The notes under the pieces were generated by a model, which was not told where the DNA came from, did no database searches, and saw nothing but the letters and a program-made list of their open reading frames with translations. 43,946 nt of DNA from a virus, in the IMG/VR virus record IMGVR_UViG_3300028394_000125, positions 1 to 43,946 of that record. One strand, given 5' to 3'. Position numbers and translations under genes: made by a program. This document shows, piece after piece, positions 1-8,323 of the stretch. The first letter of the stretch is position 1; every line of letters begins with the position of its first letter.

Positions 1-770
1 GCGATCAAGTTAGCAACACGGTTGATAAGAACAGCTAGAGCAGCGTGTTCGTCACCAACGTAAGTAGCTGTACCTGATACAGTAGCTTGGTTGTATGTAT
101 ACTCTGTACTTGCTAGAGTACGTAATGACAAGAGAATCTCTTGGTCGATTTCAGCAGTAATTTCTTGTGCTAAAGCGGCCATGATTTCTGCTTCAACGTC
201 AATACCATGTTGGCTTTGAGCGTCTTGGGCAGCTTCGAATGTCCAACGTGCTTGCAACTTACGTGATTTAGCTTCAACAGCTTGACGTAAGATTTGTACG
301 CTGATTTGTTTACCACCGTTGCCTTCTAGGGCAGCAGTGTCATTACCAGTGTAATAAGTAGTTGTATTATCAGCTTGCGGTGTGCGTGAATATGCTTGAG
401 CAATCAAGAATGGACTCAATGCTTCTTGACCAGCTGTTACGCTAGTTTGGGCTGCACTGTTGTCTGTTAATGATTGAGCATAACGAACACGTAGAGTGTG
501 AATTTGACCAACTGGTCCTGTCATTGGTTGTACACCAACCAATTCGTTAGCGATAACGGTTGGCATGACACGACGGATAACTGGAAGAATCACACGGTTT
601 AGTGTAGCGATATTACCAGCTGTTGTAGTACCGGCTGAACTTTCAGCTAGTAACTGTTTTTTGGTGTTTTCTAAAATAACACCCATTGTTGAACGGCGAG
701 TTCCTTTTAAGCCTTCTAACAGAGCTTCTTTGGTCTCGTCCCAACGGCTTTCTAAGAGTACTTTTGACAT
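1..770 (-). CDS. 23: Major capsid protein, gp23-like (partial, C-terminus off window)
   Basis: This is the N-terminal 256 codons of a T4-type major capsid protein, which forms the hexameric head lattice. It begins at ATG 770-768 (MSKVLLESRW), with an AGGAG-type ribosome site about 8 nt upstream, and runs off the left edge. The stretch VMPTVIANELVGVQPMTGP is the signature block of gp23 homologues, and it is followed by GQIHTLRVRYA. T4 gp23 has 521 residues, so about half is missing. The N-terminal region is helical and charged and includes LLAE-SSAG at residues 40-47, which fits the gp21 protease cleavage pattern L-x-E; T4 gp23 is matured by removal of its N-terminal 65 residues. It lies 28 nt after gp22 in the head operon. 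Identity is firm; the cleavage site is inferred. Confidence 0.95.
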   Translation of the reverse strand, partial: MSKVLLESRWDETKEALLEGLKGTRRSTMGVILENTKKQLLAESSAGTTTAGNIATLNRVILPVIRRVMPTVIANELVGVQPMTGPVGQIHTLRVRYAQSLTDNSAAQTSVTAGQEALSPFLIAQAYSRTPQADNTTTYYTGNDTAALEGNGGKQISVQILRQAVEAKSRKLQARWTFEAAQDAQSQHGIDVEAEIMAALAQEITAEIDQEILLSLRTLASTEYTYNQATVSGTATYVGDEHAALAVLINRVANLI

Positions 771-798
771 TTTTAATTTCTCCTAATGATGTCTTTTT

Positions 799-1902
799 TT
801 AAAGCCCTGCCAGACGCTTGATATCGATAACGTTATCACGTTGTTCCATATCAACTTCTTGTTTGGCAGCTTTATCCCCAGTTGCTTCTACGATAACTGA
901 TTCTGTTAATTTAGCTTTTACCGCTGGTTTAACATTACCGTTATTGAGAACTGCTGGAAGATACTTATCGAAAGCGGCTTGTAGACGTGGTGTCTGTACG
1001 CTTTCTAGTAAGTTCTGCATTACTGATGCCTTTTCTTCGTTCAATGTAGCAAGTAACTCGCCCATTGTTTTTTCACGTAGATTAGACTCTTTAATAATAC
1101 GAACTTCACGTTCTTTTGATTCAATCAACTTCTTAGCGTTGCCGATTGTATTGATGGATTCGGCTAGTTTCTTATCTTTTTCTTCTAGCTGAGTCATTAG
1201 TTTGCGAGTTTCTGCTTTCTCACTTAAGTGAGTGACACTGAATTCACTTGCAAAACTTTCAAAGATACGACGACCAAAGTTATTTTCTCTAGCAATCTTA
1301 ATATCTTCTTTCAATTGACCTAATTCACCTTTGAGTTGGCTAGCGACAACCGTAGTCAATCTTTTAGCAGATTCAGCAACAAAACGTGCCTTCAATGCTT
1401 CAAGTTGTTTACGACCTTCTGCAACTAACTTAACCTTAGCTTCTACTACAGCTTGTTTGTCTTGTGTGAATTCTTTAATTTCACGTGCTAAAGCATGAAC
1501 AATAAATTGTTCTAACTTTTGCTGACTTTCCATTTGTAGTTTACGCTCACTACGTAGTTCTTTGATTTCTTCGGCTAGTTTAGTAACCATAAAATCATTG
1601 AACTTTGTAGCAGATTCACGCAATTTTTGTTGCGCTATCACACGGTCTTCGTTCATTGCTTGACGTTCAGTTTGAAATTCTTGAATTTCATGCTGTAGTC
1701 CTTCACTGACCATTTTATCAAGGGCTTCTACCATCACGTATCTGTCATGTTCATAACGTTGTGCGAATTCTTCTCTTAATTCTGCACGTACTTGCTCACG
1801 AGCCTCATTCAACTTAGATTCCCATGCCTCGTTTATAGCGACACCTGTTTCTTCGTTGATTAATCCACTCTCAAGTAATGGTTTAATGATTTCCAAATTC
1901 AT
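799..1902 (-). CDS. 22: Prohead scaffold protein, gp22-like
   Basis: A 367-residue protein, almost entirely charged and helical with long predicted coiled coils and very few Gly, Pro or Cys residues until the tail. This composition and its place between the protease and the capsid gene identify the T4 gp22-type internal scaffold, which fills the prohead and is degraded by gp21 before DNA packaging. T4 gp22 has 269 residues, so this one is longer. The start (MNLEIIKPLL) follows a strong AAGGGG ribosome site 6-8 nt upstream and lies only 11 nt after the protease gene's stop. The protein ends in a short basic segment, DIKRLAGL. The assignment rests on composition and synteny rather than on a catalytic motif. 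Confidence 0.88.
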   Translation of the reverse strand: MNLEIIKPLLESGLINEETGVAINEAWESKLNEAREQVRAELREEFAQRYEHDRYVMVEALDKMVSEGLQHEIQEFQTERQAMNEDRVIAQQKLRESATKFNDFMVTKLAEEIKELRSERKLQMESQQKLEQFIVHALAREIKEFTQDKQAVVEAKVKLVAEGRKQLEALKARFVAESAKRLTTVVASQLKGELGQLKEDIKIARENNFGRRIFESFASEFSVTHLSEKAETRKLMTQLEEKDKKLAESINTIGNAKKLIESKEREVRIIKESNLREKTMGELLATLNEEKASVMQNLLESVQTPRLQAAFDKYLPAVLNNGNVKPAVKAKLTESVIVEATGDKAAKQEVDMEQRDNVIDIKRLAGL

Positions 1903-1913
1903 TGGATTTCCCC

Positions 1914-2549
1914 TTATTTAATTTTGAGATCATTGATAAGACGAACCACTTCGTCTTTCAAGTATCTCTGTACTTTTTTGTCGCCTTGTGCCTCTTTTGC
2001 AATATCCAACAATTTATGACCATGACGCATATTCATCATTCCTTCATAGATTGCTTTAGGATAAGCATTGGGTGCACTAGGTTGTGCGACAATATCCACA
2101 GTGACTATTTCAAAGTCACTAACTTTGCCGTCCATGTCATTCACGTTTCCGCTACCACGACTTGAGACGCCGAGTTTCACACCACTCTCCAACATTGTAG
2201 ACACTAATTGTCCCATTGGAGTTGGTAAAATCTTTAACTTGCCAAAACCATTAGCACCATCCATCCACATACTAGTAATCATATGTGATACACGGTCTAG
2301 GTTAATTTTTAAGTCATCTGGGTGATCTACTTCACCTAATACTGAATAGCCTTCTGTAATTTGTCTGTTAAGAGTTTCAACAGCACTTTCAATTTCAGAA
2401 ACGGGGTAGACACGCTCATTAGCGTTCTTTACCCCACCCTGAATGAAGATACCTTTCATATAAAGGCTCTTCAAAGCACCTTCACCCGAGCTTTCAACCA
2501 CCATACTGGCACGGTCGAAAGTCAGATGCTCTTTGAGATACAAAGCCAT
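1914..2549 (-). CDS. 21: Prohead maturation protease, gp21-like
   Basis: A 211-residue serine protease of the T4 gp21 type. It processes scaffold, core and capsid proteins inside the prohead after L/I-x-E motifs. The catalytic elements are visible: LGEVDHP with His76, GVSSRGSG with Ser129/Ser130, and VDIVAQPSAPNA with Asp152. NANERVYP at residues 42-49 is another typical block. The length matches T4 gp21 (212 residues). It sits between the core protein (15 nt upstream) and the scaffold (11 nt downstream), as in T4. The charged C-terminal helix after residue 170 is the usual tail, thought to link the protease to the core. Confidence is high because motifs, size and position agree. Confidence 0.95.
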   Translation of the reverse strand: MALYLKEHLTFDRASMVVESSGEGALKSLYMKGIFIQGGVKNANERVYPVSEIESAVETLNRQITEGYSVLGEVDHPDDLKINLDRVSHMITSMWMDGANGFGKLKILPTPMGQLVSTMLESGVKLGVSSRGSGNVNDMDGKVSDFEIVTVDIVAQPSAPNAYPKAIYEGMMNMRHGHKLLDIAKEAQGDKKVQRYLKDEVVRLINDLKIK

Positions 2550-2563
2550 TGCTCTCAGATTCC

Positions 2564-3382
2564 TTAAATTCTTCTCTTAGCAGGAGTTCTACGTGACTCT
2601 GCTACTGGGCTACGAACTTTACCTGCTTCGTCTTTAGTGACTGGCTTAGGTGCGGCTGTTAAGTCTGCATTGTTTTGAGCTGGACTATTCTTAAATGATC
2701 CTGCACCTTTTACAGATGTTTCACCCTTAGTACCGTAGTTACTTGGTCCTTTTGGTCCTGTTGGAACTGCTTCAGATTGACCACCGAACTTAACTGGCTT
2801 GCTGTCCATTCCAGCTTGACCGCTATTAGCATCTACTGTGCTTTTAGTTTGTGAACCATTGTCACCATGAGTTACAGAAACTTTCTTCAATGTGATAGCT
2901 TCCATCATAGCATCTTCATCATCGTGTTCAGCTTCCATATCTTTTGTGAATTCTTCACCGTCTTGTTCAGCTTCGTCATCAAACTCAGCATCGGATTCAT
3001 CACCGCCCATGATTTCTTCAAACTCGGCCATTAACTGGTCTAATTTATCTTCTAGGTCAACAACACGGTCTTCTAAACCTTCTTCGCCACCTTCTTCATC
3101 ATCCATCTCAATGTCAATGGCTTCTTCACCATCGTCATCCATATCTTCGATGTCAAATTCTTCATCTTCACCTTCTGCCATGCCTTCTTCTTCGCTACCA
3201 ATTTCGTCTAGCAAATCTTCAACCATACCAGATGGCTGATTCATCATGTCATCTTCGTCCATCATTGATTCATAAATTTCGCGGCTTTTCTCAACTACGA
3301 TATCGTGAAATAATGCACGTGCTTGTTCTTCGTTCTCATTGATAATCAAATCAATAAGTTGTTCAAATTTTCTATTATCCAT
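2564..3382 (-). CDS. Acidic prohead core protein (gp67/gp68-like)
   Basis: A 272-residue protein with three zones. Residues 1-40 form a helix (FEQLIDLIINENEEQARALF, then HDIVVEKSREIYESM) seen in prohead core proteins of marine T4-like phages. Residues 40-160 are extremely acidic, with long Asp/Glu runs. Residues 165-272 are basic, Pro/Gly/Ser/Lys-rich and end in TPAKRRI. Its place between portal and protease matches T4 genes 67 and 68, whose products form the internal core degraded by gp21. Which of the two it represents cannot be settled by eye; the acidic part favours gp67. The start has a GGAG ribosome site 9 nt upstream. The opposite charges of the two ends suggest binding to different partners (inference). 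Confidence 0.8.
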   Translation of the reverse strand: MDNRKFEQLIDLIINENEEQARALFHDIVVEKSREIYESMMDEDDMMNQPSGMVEDLLDEIGSEEEGMAEGEDEEFDIEDMDDDGEEAIDIEMDDEEGGEEGLEDRVVDLEDKLDQLMAEFEEIMGGDESDAEFDDEAEQDGEEFTKDMEAEHDDEDAMMEAITLKKVSVTHGDNGSQTKSTVDANSGQAGMDSKPVKFGGQSEAVPTGPKGPSNYGTKGETSVKGAGSFKNSPAQNNADLTAAPKPVTKDEAGKVRSPVAESRRTPAKRRI

Positions 3383-3415
3383 TGAATGTTCTCCTAAGTA
3401 AATGGCTTTGTAGAA

Positions 3416-3423
3416 TTATTTAG
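3416..3423 (-). promoter_or_regulatory. Candidate late promoter element upstream of the core protein
   Basis: The minus strand reads CTAAATAA here, close to the T4 late consensus TATAAATA. It lies 34 nt upstream of the acidic core protein start and just downstream of a terminator-like hairpin, where a new transcript would be useful. The same TAAATA core recurs upstream of several other structural genes in the window. Confidence 0.4.
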
Positions 3424-3435
3424 TGTGTATATGGC

Positions 3436-3463
3436 AAAACAGCACAATAAGTGCTGTTTTTTT
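3436..3463 (-). terminator. Rho-independent terminator-like hairpin
   Basis: A perfect 10-bp inverted repeat: AAAACAGCAC at 3436-3445, loop AATAA, and GTGCTGTTTT at 3451-3460. On the plus strand it is followed by three more Ts; on the minus strand the stem itself ends in four Ts. The flanking genes are all on the minus strand, so it would end or attenuate transcripts coming from gp20 and the small gene before the core protein gene. The plus-strand T run is longer, so the hairpin may be bidirectional. Confidence 0.6.
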
Positions 3464-3478
3464 ACGTTTTTGCCTAGA

Positions 3479-3498
3479 ATAAGAGATTTTTCTCTTAT
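3479..3498. other. Second perfect hairpin at the stop codon of the small gene
   Basis: ATAAGAGA at 3479-3486 and TCTCTTAT at 3491-3498 form an 8-bp perfect stem with a TTTT loop. The right arm includes the stop codon of the 74-residue gene. There is no T tract, so it is more likely an mRNA 3'-end stabiliser or processing structure in tandem with the terminator-like hairpin at 3436 than a terminator itself. Confidence 0.45.
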
Positions 3499-3719
3499 AA
3501 TTGTGGTTGATCAGGTTTTGGCTGACTATATTGTGCATGAATTTTTTTAAGATAGTTAGCCTTTTCATAATTTCTAACATCATTCATCTTACGTAATTTA
3601 CGAATCTGACGTAATGTTAATTTAGTTTTACGGCTTTCTCTCCACTTTGGTTTACTGTTATCAGACTCAACATCTTGGTAACCTTCAATAGCGGGAGTAA
3701 ACATCTCAAAAAGTTTCAT
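3495..3719 (-). CDS. Small basic protein in the prohead core locus
   Basis: A 74-residue Lys/Arg-rich protein starting MKLFEMFTPAIEGYQ and containing a basic helical middle (KLTLRQIRKLRKMNDVRNYE). No family is recognised with confidence. It lies between portal gp20 (15 nt upstream) and the acidic core protein, which is the place of T4 gene 67 or 68, so a small internal head or core role is plausible. Its positive charge contrasts with the very acidic neighbour and could allow the two to pair (inference). No clear ribosome site precedes the first ATG; a second ATG at residue 6 is also possible. Two hairpins follow the gene. It is probably real because it fills the gap between two co-oriented head genes. 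Confidence 0.65.
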   Translation of the reverse strand: MKLFEMFTPAIEGYQDVESDNSKPKWRESRKTKLTLRQIRKLRKMNDVRNYEKANYLKKIHAQYSQPKPDQPQL

Positions 3720-3733
3720 ATTATTTATTTATC

Positions 3734-5524
3734 TTAAATCTGTCCAGGAGCACCACCGGGTGCATTTCCTGCCATGCCAGCAGCATCACTACCAACTGGA
3801 CCAGCTACTTCCATACCTGCTGCACCATCATCTGGGGGAGGTGCAGCCATATCTTCACCGGTCTGAGTATCAGATTCAATATCACCCACTGATACACCAA
3901 TACTGCGTAAATCATTGCCCTGTGGCTCAATCTCAATCTCTTTATCATTTTCTTCACGCCACATTTTTTCGTTCTTACTGATTTCTTCTTCAGTTAAGCC
4001 CAAGAATCGTTCCATAGCAAAACGTTTACTTATGTATGGATACTGCTCAATAGCTGTAAATGAACCAATACGTGCTGTATCTAATTCACTTTGGCGATAG
4101 GCCGCAAAATTCTGCGGTGGATTAAATTGTAATTGGAATAAACCACTATCAATATTCAACCCTCTCCAACGTAAGAATAACTTAAATTCTTCATCTAGCT
4201 TTTGGCTAATATACTTTTGTAGTCGTTCACAATATTGGTTAAAACGGAACTCTTGGATCATTGCTGTGCCAACTCGTCCATCACTCATTGGAGTAGGATT
4301 ATCATCTGGTCCAGTTGGAAGATAGCTACTTGGCACACGTAAACCACGTGCTAATCTGTTGTTAAAGTAACGCAAGTCATCAATCTCACCCAAATTCTGT
4401 CCACCGGGTAACACTTCAACACTTGATCCTCTTCCGTCAGCAGTAACTGGGAAGAAGTAATCTTCATTCATACTTAATGGGTTATAGCTAGCATCAACTA
4501 CACTGCCACCACCATGTGTACTTGGAATACGTCTTTGATGAATCTCATTTTTAATACGTTCAACGAAAGCCATAGCCAAGTGACTTGGCATATTACCAAC
4601 ATCAATCTTAAACATTCTACGTTCCGGAGCACGTTGTACACGATAGATAAGAACCGCGTCTTCAAGTAATTCTTTTTGTTTATAGACTTTAAAGACATTC
4701 TCTAAAATACTTTGACCAAAGGGCCAGAAGCGGTCAAGACCTTCAGTTAAGCTTAGATGAACAACGTGTTTAGCATCGATGGCTGCTTCACTTTGACCTA
4801 ATGTAAAACGACTACCTGATGTATTGTAGGGCATTGCAGGGACTGTGTATCCACCACCTGCTCCACCTCCACCTGTACCACCCATACCAGTTGCTGGATT
4901 AGCGGCAAAGTCTGTATTAGTTTTAGTAGCTACCGACAAGTTCTGTAAGTTAATGTTAATATCTTTAATAACATATTGCTCAGGCTTTTTACCTTCGCTT
5001 TCGTTAACAATAACTTTAATAACTTTAGTCATATCTACCCAATATAACTTAAAGTTTTCCGGGTCACGTACAAATACCTGATCACCAAACTTAATTGTAT
5101 TACGGAAGATTTTAAATGTTCTAGTTTCAAATTCGTTTAATTTACACCATTGTTGTAATTGAGTTTTTAGTAATTCAACTTCATGTTGTGTTGGTTCATC
5201 TTTGAAATCTAAGTCAAAAGGTGTTTTATTATGTTCATTAGTTTGTGTACTGAATTCACTGATAATATCTAAACAAGCATTAATCTCAGCATCAACATCC
5301 ATCATTTCATATTGATTATAACGTTCAATACGATTTGGGTGACCTGTATAAACTTCTGGTAAACGGCTACGATAATTTTTATAACCCATTTCAGCGTTAT
5401 TATAACCGCCGGTGTCACTACCATTTTGTCCTGGGCTACCATTCCAAGCACCGGTATTGTTATTGAATCCAGAGATGGGACTGGACATGCCAGATTTATT
5501 TGAGAAACGTTTTTTATAGGTCAT
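3734..5524 (-). CDS. 20: Portal vertex protein, gp20-like
   Basis: A 596-residue portal protein, the dodecameric ring through which DNA enters and leaves the head. It carries characteristic gp20 blocks: RLPEVYTGHPNRIERYNQYE near residue 55, DVDAEINACLDIISEF, ELLEDAVLIYRVQRAPERR in the middle, and PGGQNLGEIDDLRYF followed by RLARGLRVPSSYLP. T4 gp20 has 524 residues. The C-terminus from about residue 540 is a low-complexity Gly/Ala/Pro/Asp tail not needed for the fold. A Gly-rich insertion (GMGGTGGGGAGGGY) lies around residue 215. It is the first gene of the minus-strand head operon, with a TAAATA promoter-like element 18 nt upstream of its ATG. No strong ribosome site is seen. Confidence 0.95.
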   Translation of the reverse strand: MTYKKRFSNKSGMSSPISGFNNNTGAWNGSPGQNGSDTGGYNNAEMGYKNYRSRLPEVYTGHPNRIERYNQYEMMDVDAEINACLDIISEFSTQTNEHNKTPFDLDFKDEPTQHEVELLKTQLQQWCKLNEFETRTFKIFRNTIKFGDQVFVRDPENFKLYWVDMTKVIKVIVNESEGKKPEQYVIKDININLQNLSVATKTNTDFAANPATGMGGTGGGGAGGGYTVPAMPYNTSGSRFTLGQSEAAIDAKHVVHLSLTEGLDRFWPFGQSILENVFKVYKQKELLEDAVLIYRVQRAPERRMFKIDVGNMPSHLAMAFVERIKNEIHQRRIPSTHGGGSVVDASYNPLSMNEDYFFPVTADGRGSSVEVLPGGQNLGEIDDLRYFNNRLARGLRVPSSYLPTGPDDNPTPMSDGRVGTAMIQEFRFNQYCERLQKYISQKLDEEFKLFLRWRGLNIDSGLFQLQFNPPQNFAAYRQSELDTARIGSFTAIEQYPYISKRFAMERFLGLTEEEISKNEKMWREENDKEIEIEPQGNDLRSIGVSVGDIESDTQTGEDMAAPPPDDGAAGMEVAGPVGSDAAGMAGNAPGGAPGQI

Positions 5525-5541
5525 AGTAGATACTTTGTCTA

Positions 5542-5549
5542 GTATTTAG
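5542..5549 (-). promoter_or_regulatory. Candidate late promoter element upstream of gp20
   Basis: The minus strand reads CTAAATAC, matching the TAAATA core of T4-type late promoters recognised by gp55. It ends 18 nt before the portal ATG, which leaves room for a very short leader. It sits in the 27-nt gap between the tape-measure gene and gp20 and would drive the head operon 20 to 23. Confidence 0.5.
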
Positions 5550-5551
5550 TG

Positions 5552-8227
5552 TTAAACCATTGAATTGCGTAATAATTTATCTTGTATATCGTTACCCGTG
5601 CTGAGTTGAGAAATCATTTCATCAAACTTATCTTCCATCATTTGCATCATTGCTTGAGTAATTCCAGCAAGTTGGTCTACGCCCGGTAAAGATCCACTTG
5701 ATGCACTAGCCATTGCACTATCTAATGGTTCTTTTGTAGCCCCTTCTTCACTAACGCTAATCATTGAACTTGGGTCGGGTAACGGTACAATAGCTTCTCT
5801 GCCATGTAATTCAACGTTATAACCTCCTATAGGTCCTTCAAAAACTCCACCGTCATATGCTTTTAATTGACCGTGAAAGTGGCCACCAGTTGATTTAGCA
5901 CTAGCATTATTATATTCATCTTGTGCATAGTCAAGACCTAACCCTTTCATCATTTCTACAATCTCTTTACCTTGTTTTTTACTAGGCTGGCCTGCTACAA
6001 CAAAATCTAAAGCTAACCCTTTTGTATGCAAACTTGATGAAGCTTTTTCATTATGATATTGATCATTAAACCCAGTAAATTGCATGAAGCCTGGTATTTC
6101 TGCTTGAATATCTTTAGCAATATCAATCAAATCAGGATGTACATGTTTTCCCTCAGCCTGAACATCACCCTTTTTAAGTTGTAATCCAGCATCAGCTAAT
6201 TGTTTAGTAGTTGTAGGGTTAGGTGCAACGGGGGCTGATGCACCTTTTGATGCTACACTACGACTGCTACCTCCACCTCCTGCTCCACCACCGCTAGCAG
6301 CTGCCTTGTTGGCCTCTTGTCTTTTAAGCATATCTTCGTAATATGCTCGGTCTTTTTTACCTAGACTAGGATCTTGTAATGCTTCTTTGGCTGCTTTAAT
6401 TTCATCGTCAGACCATGCGGCGTTTTTACCAACCCCGCCGGCATTACCGGCTGGCGGGGCTTCGGTTGCAGGTTTATCCTCATTACCTAAAAGTTTGTTA
6501 ATGTATTTCATTACATCTACTAAACCTTTAGTAAAGGCATTTACCGCGAGTGCGGCTTTTGGCATAGCTAAATTACCCATTTTCCAAACTTCTTGTCCCA
6601 TTCTTTCCATGTTTTGCTGAGCCTTAACAGTATCTTCTGTTAAACCACCGCTAGCGGCTTTTTGTTTTTTCTGTACTTCCATGGCTTCTTCCATAGAGAT
6701 ATTTTGGCTTTTGGCAATCTCATTTAACACAGTCCAGTTACCTAATTTCTTAGTATCAGGCATAATTGCGGCTGCTTCTCTGAAATTTGATGAATATTCT
6801 TTAGCACCTTGCCTAAATATATCCTGAGCTTTATCAAACTGTTTGGCCATATCTTCAGGTTTAGAATTTTTTAATGTGTTTAAAACATCATCAGCCGTGT
6901 CTCCCATTTGTACCATAAGTTTCCTAGCGGCTTCCGTATTATTACCGCCTAATTTATCCATAAATCCGCGTTTTAATTCTGGATCCTTAAGAGTACTAAT
7001 AAATGCCATCACCGCATCTGCGCCCGCCTCATTTTCTTCTCTAAGCATATCCATACTAGCCCCAAAGCGGCTATCAGATAACATTTCATTACGTTGTTTT
7101 ATTAAATCTGCTTTGCTTAAGCCTGTTATTTTTTGTAATGCATCTAGTTCTTGGGAATACTTGACAGTACCCTGTGCTAGCTGTTCTTCACTCATGTTTC
7201 TAGCACGACCTAATTTAATTTCCTGTTGTAGGAAGCCGGCTGATGCACTTCCTATATCATCAGCAGTCATACCCAATTTACGTAATCCTAATCCGGCGTC
7301 TGCTAATGCACCGTCACTTTTAGTTAGCATTCCAACAGCTTTAGTAAACATAGTGGCGCCACCGCCTACTGTCTTACCCCATTGGGCTAAATCACCGGCA
7401 TTATCTTTAATTGCTTTTTTGAATCCTTCAAGACTCATGCCTGATTCTAAGAATTGTTTAGAAACACCCTCCATACCCTCTGCAGTTAGTGCACCTGCAT
7501 TCCCTAATTCTTGAAATGCTTTAAGGTTTTTGTCCATCAACTCTAAAACAAGTTTGGCGCCTTCTGCGGCAGCTTTAGTAACCCCGGCTATTGCTTCTCC
7601 TACAAATGGTATAGCTTTAGCTAAACTAGCTAGTGTGTTTGCTACAATGTCAATTAACGGATTTAATGATGTAAAATTAGTACTTCCGTTTGCTAAACCT
7701 GATGCAAAACTACCCAACCCCTTAGTTATATCACCTATACCTTTGGCAAAGTTACTTCCAAACTCATCCTGAGCCTTTTGTGTTGCGGCTTTTCTAGCGT
7801 TTGCTTGTTCTTCTTTTATTCCTTCTTTTCTTAATCTGGATAATACCTTTTGTTGTTCTGCGTCTAGTTCAGTATTTTGTTTACTAATCAGTTTTGTTAA
7901 ATTGTTTTGTTCATCAATAAAATAATCGTATTTTTCTAACTCTTTTTCATATAGAACTTGTTTTCTGTTTTGAAGTGCCTGCTCCTTACCAAGCATCTTC
8001 TCTATTTGATTGTTAACATCTTGTTCCAGTTTACCACGTTTTCTTGCGCCAAGCTCAAGAATTTCCATGGTTTTACGTTCTATTTTGCCGTGCTCATCTA
8101 ATTTAGCATTTATACCATGACGGACTCGTAACTCCTCTTCACGTGCGCGGCGGTCTTCCTCAGCCGCATCAGCTTGCATGCCTAAAGCTTCTCGTAATCT
8201 TCTAAGGTCGTCTGCTTCGTCAGCCAT
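5552..8227 (-). CDS. Tape-measure protein with embedded M15-type peptidase domain
   Basis: An 891-residue virion protein. Residues 1-150 are a charged coiled coil. Residues 160-235 are a Gly/Ala-rich hydrophobic stretch (DITKGLGSFASGLANG, then LAKAIPFVGEAIAGVTKAAA) typical of tape measures. Residues 240-600 are helical. A low-complexity Gly/Ser linker follows. Then comes a compact domain with SSLHTKGLALDF and GGHFHGQ, the zinc-site layout of M15 carboxypeptidases: His734, Asp741 and His783/His785. After it is GGVFEGPIGGYNVELHGREAIVPLP, a motif common near tape-measure C-termini (given here as key blocks GGVF and HGREAIVPLP). The protein should set tail length and cut peptidoglycan during DNA entry. 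T4 gp29 has 590 residues and no such domain. Fold and activity are inferred from motifs. Confidence 0.82.
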   Translation of the reverse strand: MADEADDLRRLREALGMQADAAEEDRRAREEELRVRHGINAKLDEHGKIERKTMEILELGARKRGKLEQDVNNQIEKMLGKEQALQNRKQVLYEKELEKYDYFIDEQNNLTKLISKQNTELDAEQQKVLSRLRKEGIKEEQANARKAATQKAQDEFGSNFAKGIGDITKGLGSFASGLANGSTNFTSLNPLIDIVANTLASLAKAIPFVGEAIAGVTKAAAEGAKLVLELMDKNLKAFQELGNAGALTAEGMEGVSKQFLESGMSLEGFKKAIKDNAGDLAQWGKTVGGGATMFTKAVGMLTKSDGALADAGLGLRKLGMTADDIGSASAGFLQQEIKLGRARNMSEEQLAQGTVKYSQELDALQKITGLSKADLIKQRNEMLSDSRFGASMDMLREENEAGADAVMAFISTLKDPELKRGFMDKLGGNNTEAARKLMVQMGDTADDVLNTLKNSKPEDMAKQFDKAQDIFRQGAKEYSSNFREAAAIMPDTKKLGNWTVLNEIAKSQNISMEEAMEVQKKQKAASGGLTEDTVKAQQNMERMGQEVWKMGNLAMPKAALAVNAFTKGLVDVMKYINKLLGNEDKPATEAPPAGNAGGVGKNAAWSDDEIKAAKEALQDPSLGKKDRAYYEDMLKRQEANKAAASGGGAGGGGSSRSVASKGASAPVAPNPTTTKQLADAGLQLKKGDVQAEGKHVHPDLIDIAKDIQAEIPGFMQFTGFNDQYHNEKASSSLHTKGLALDFVVAGQPSKKQGKEIVEMMKGLGLDYAQDEYNNASAKSTGGHFHGQLKAYDGGVFEGPIGGYNVELHGREAIVPLPDPSSMISVSEEGATKEPLDSAMASASSGSLPGVDQLAGITQAMMQMMEDKFDEMISQLSTGNDIQDKLLRNSMV

Positions 8228-8248
8228 ATATTGTACTCATAATGTTAT

Positions 8249-8255
8249 TATTTAA
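8249..8255 (-). promoter_or_regulatory. Candidate late promoter element upstream of the tape-measure gene
   Basis: The minus strand reads TTAAATA here, followed by AT, 21 nt before the tape-measure ATG. Spacing and core match the elements before gp20, gp25, gp6 and the gene at 14634. It lies in a 96-nt divergent intergenic region shared with gp26. Confidence 0.4.
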
Positions 8256-8274
8256 AGGCGTAAAATTCACCCAC

Positions 8275-8280
8275 TAAATA
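8275..8280 (+). promoter_or_regulatory. Candidate late promoter element upstream of gp26
   Basis: Plus-strand TAAATA in the context CACTAAATAGTT, 43 nt before the gp26 ATG. It is the only match to the late core on this strand of the divergent intergenic region. Spacing is longer than at other genes, so support is modest. Confidence 0.3.
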
Positions 8281-8323
8281 GTTCATAGTATTTATGATTG
8301 TAAAAACCCCTTTTGGAGAACAA

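Noticed and set aside
3726-3733. Minus-strand GATAAATA just before the 74-residue gene
   Set aside because: It is only 6 nt from the ATG, which would leave no leader, and it overlaps the stop region of gp20; probably chance in AT-rich sequence.
6843-7514. 223-codon plus-strand frame opposite the tape-measure gene
   Set aside because: It is Ser/Ala/Pro/Leu-rich antisense of a strongly supported coding region and has no ribosome site or motif of its own.
8294-8323. Upstream ATG giving ten extra residues on gp26
   Set aside because: It has no ribosome site, whereas ATG 8324 has GGAG at good spacing and matches the family N-terminus.
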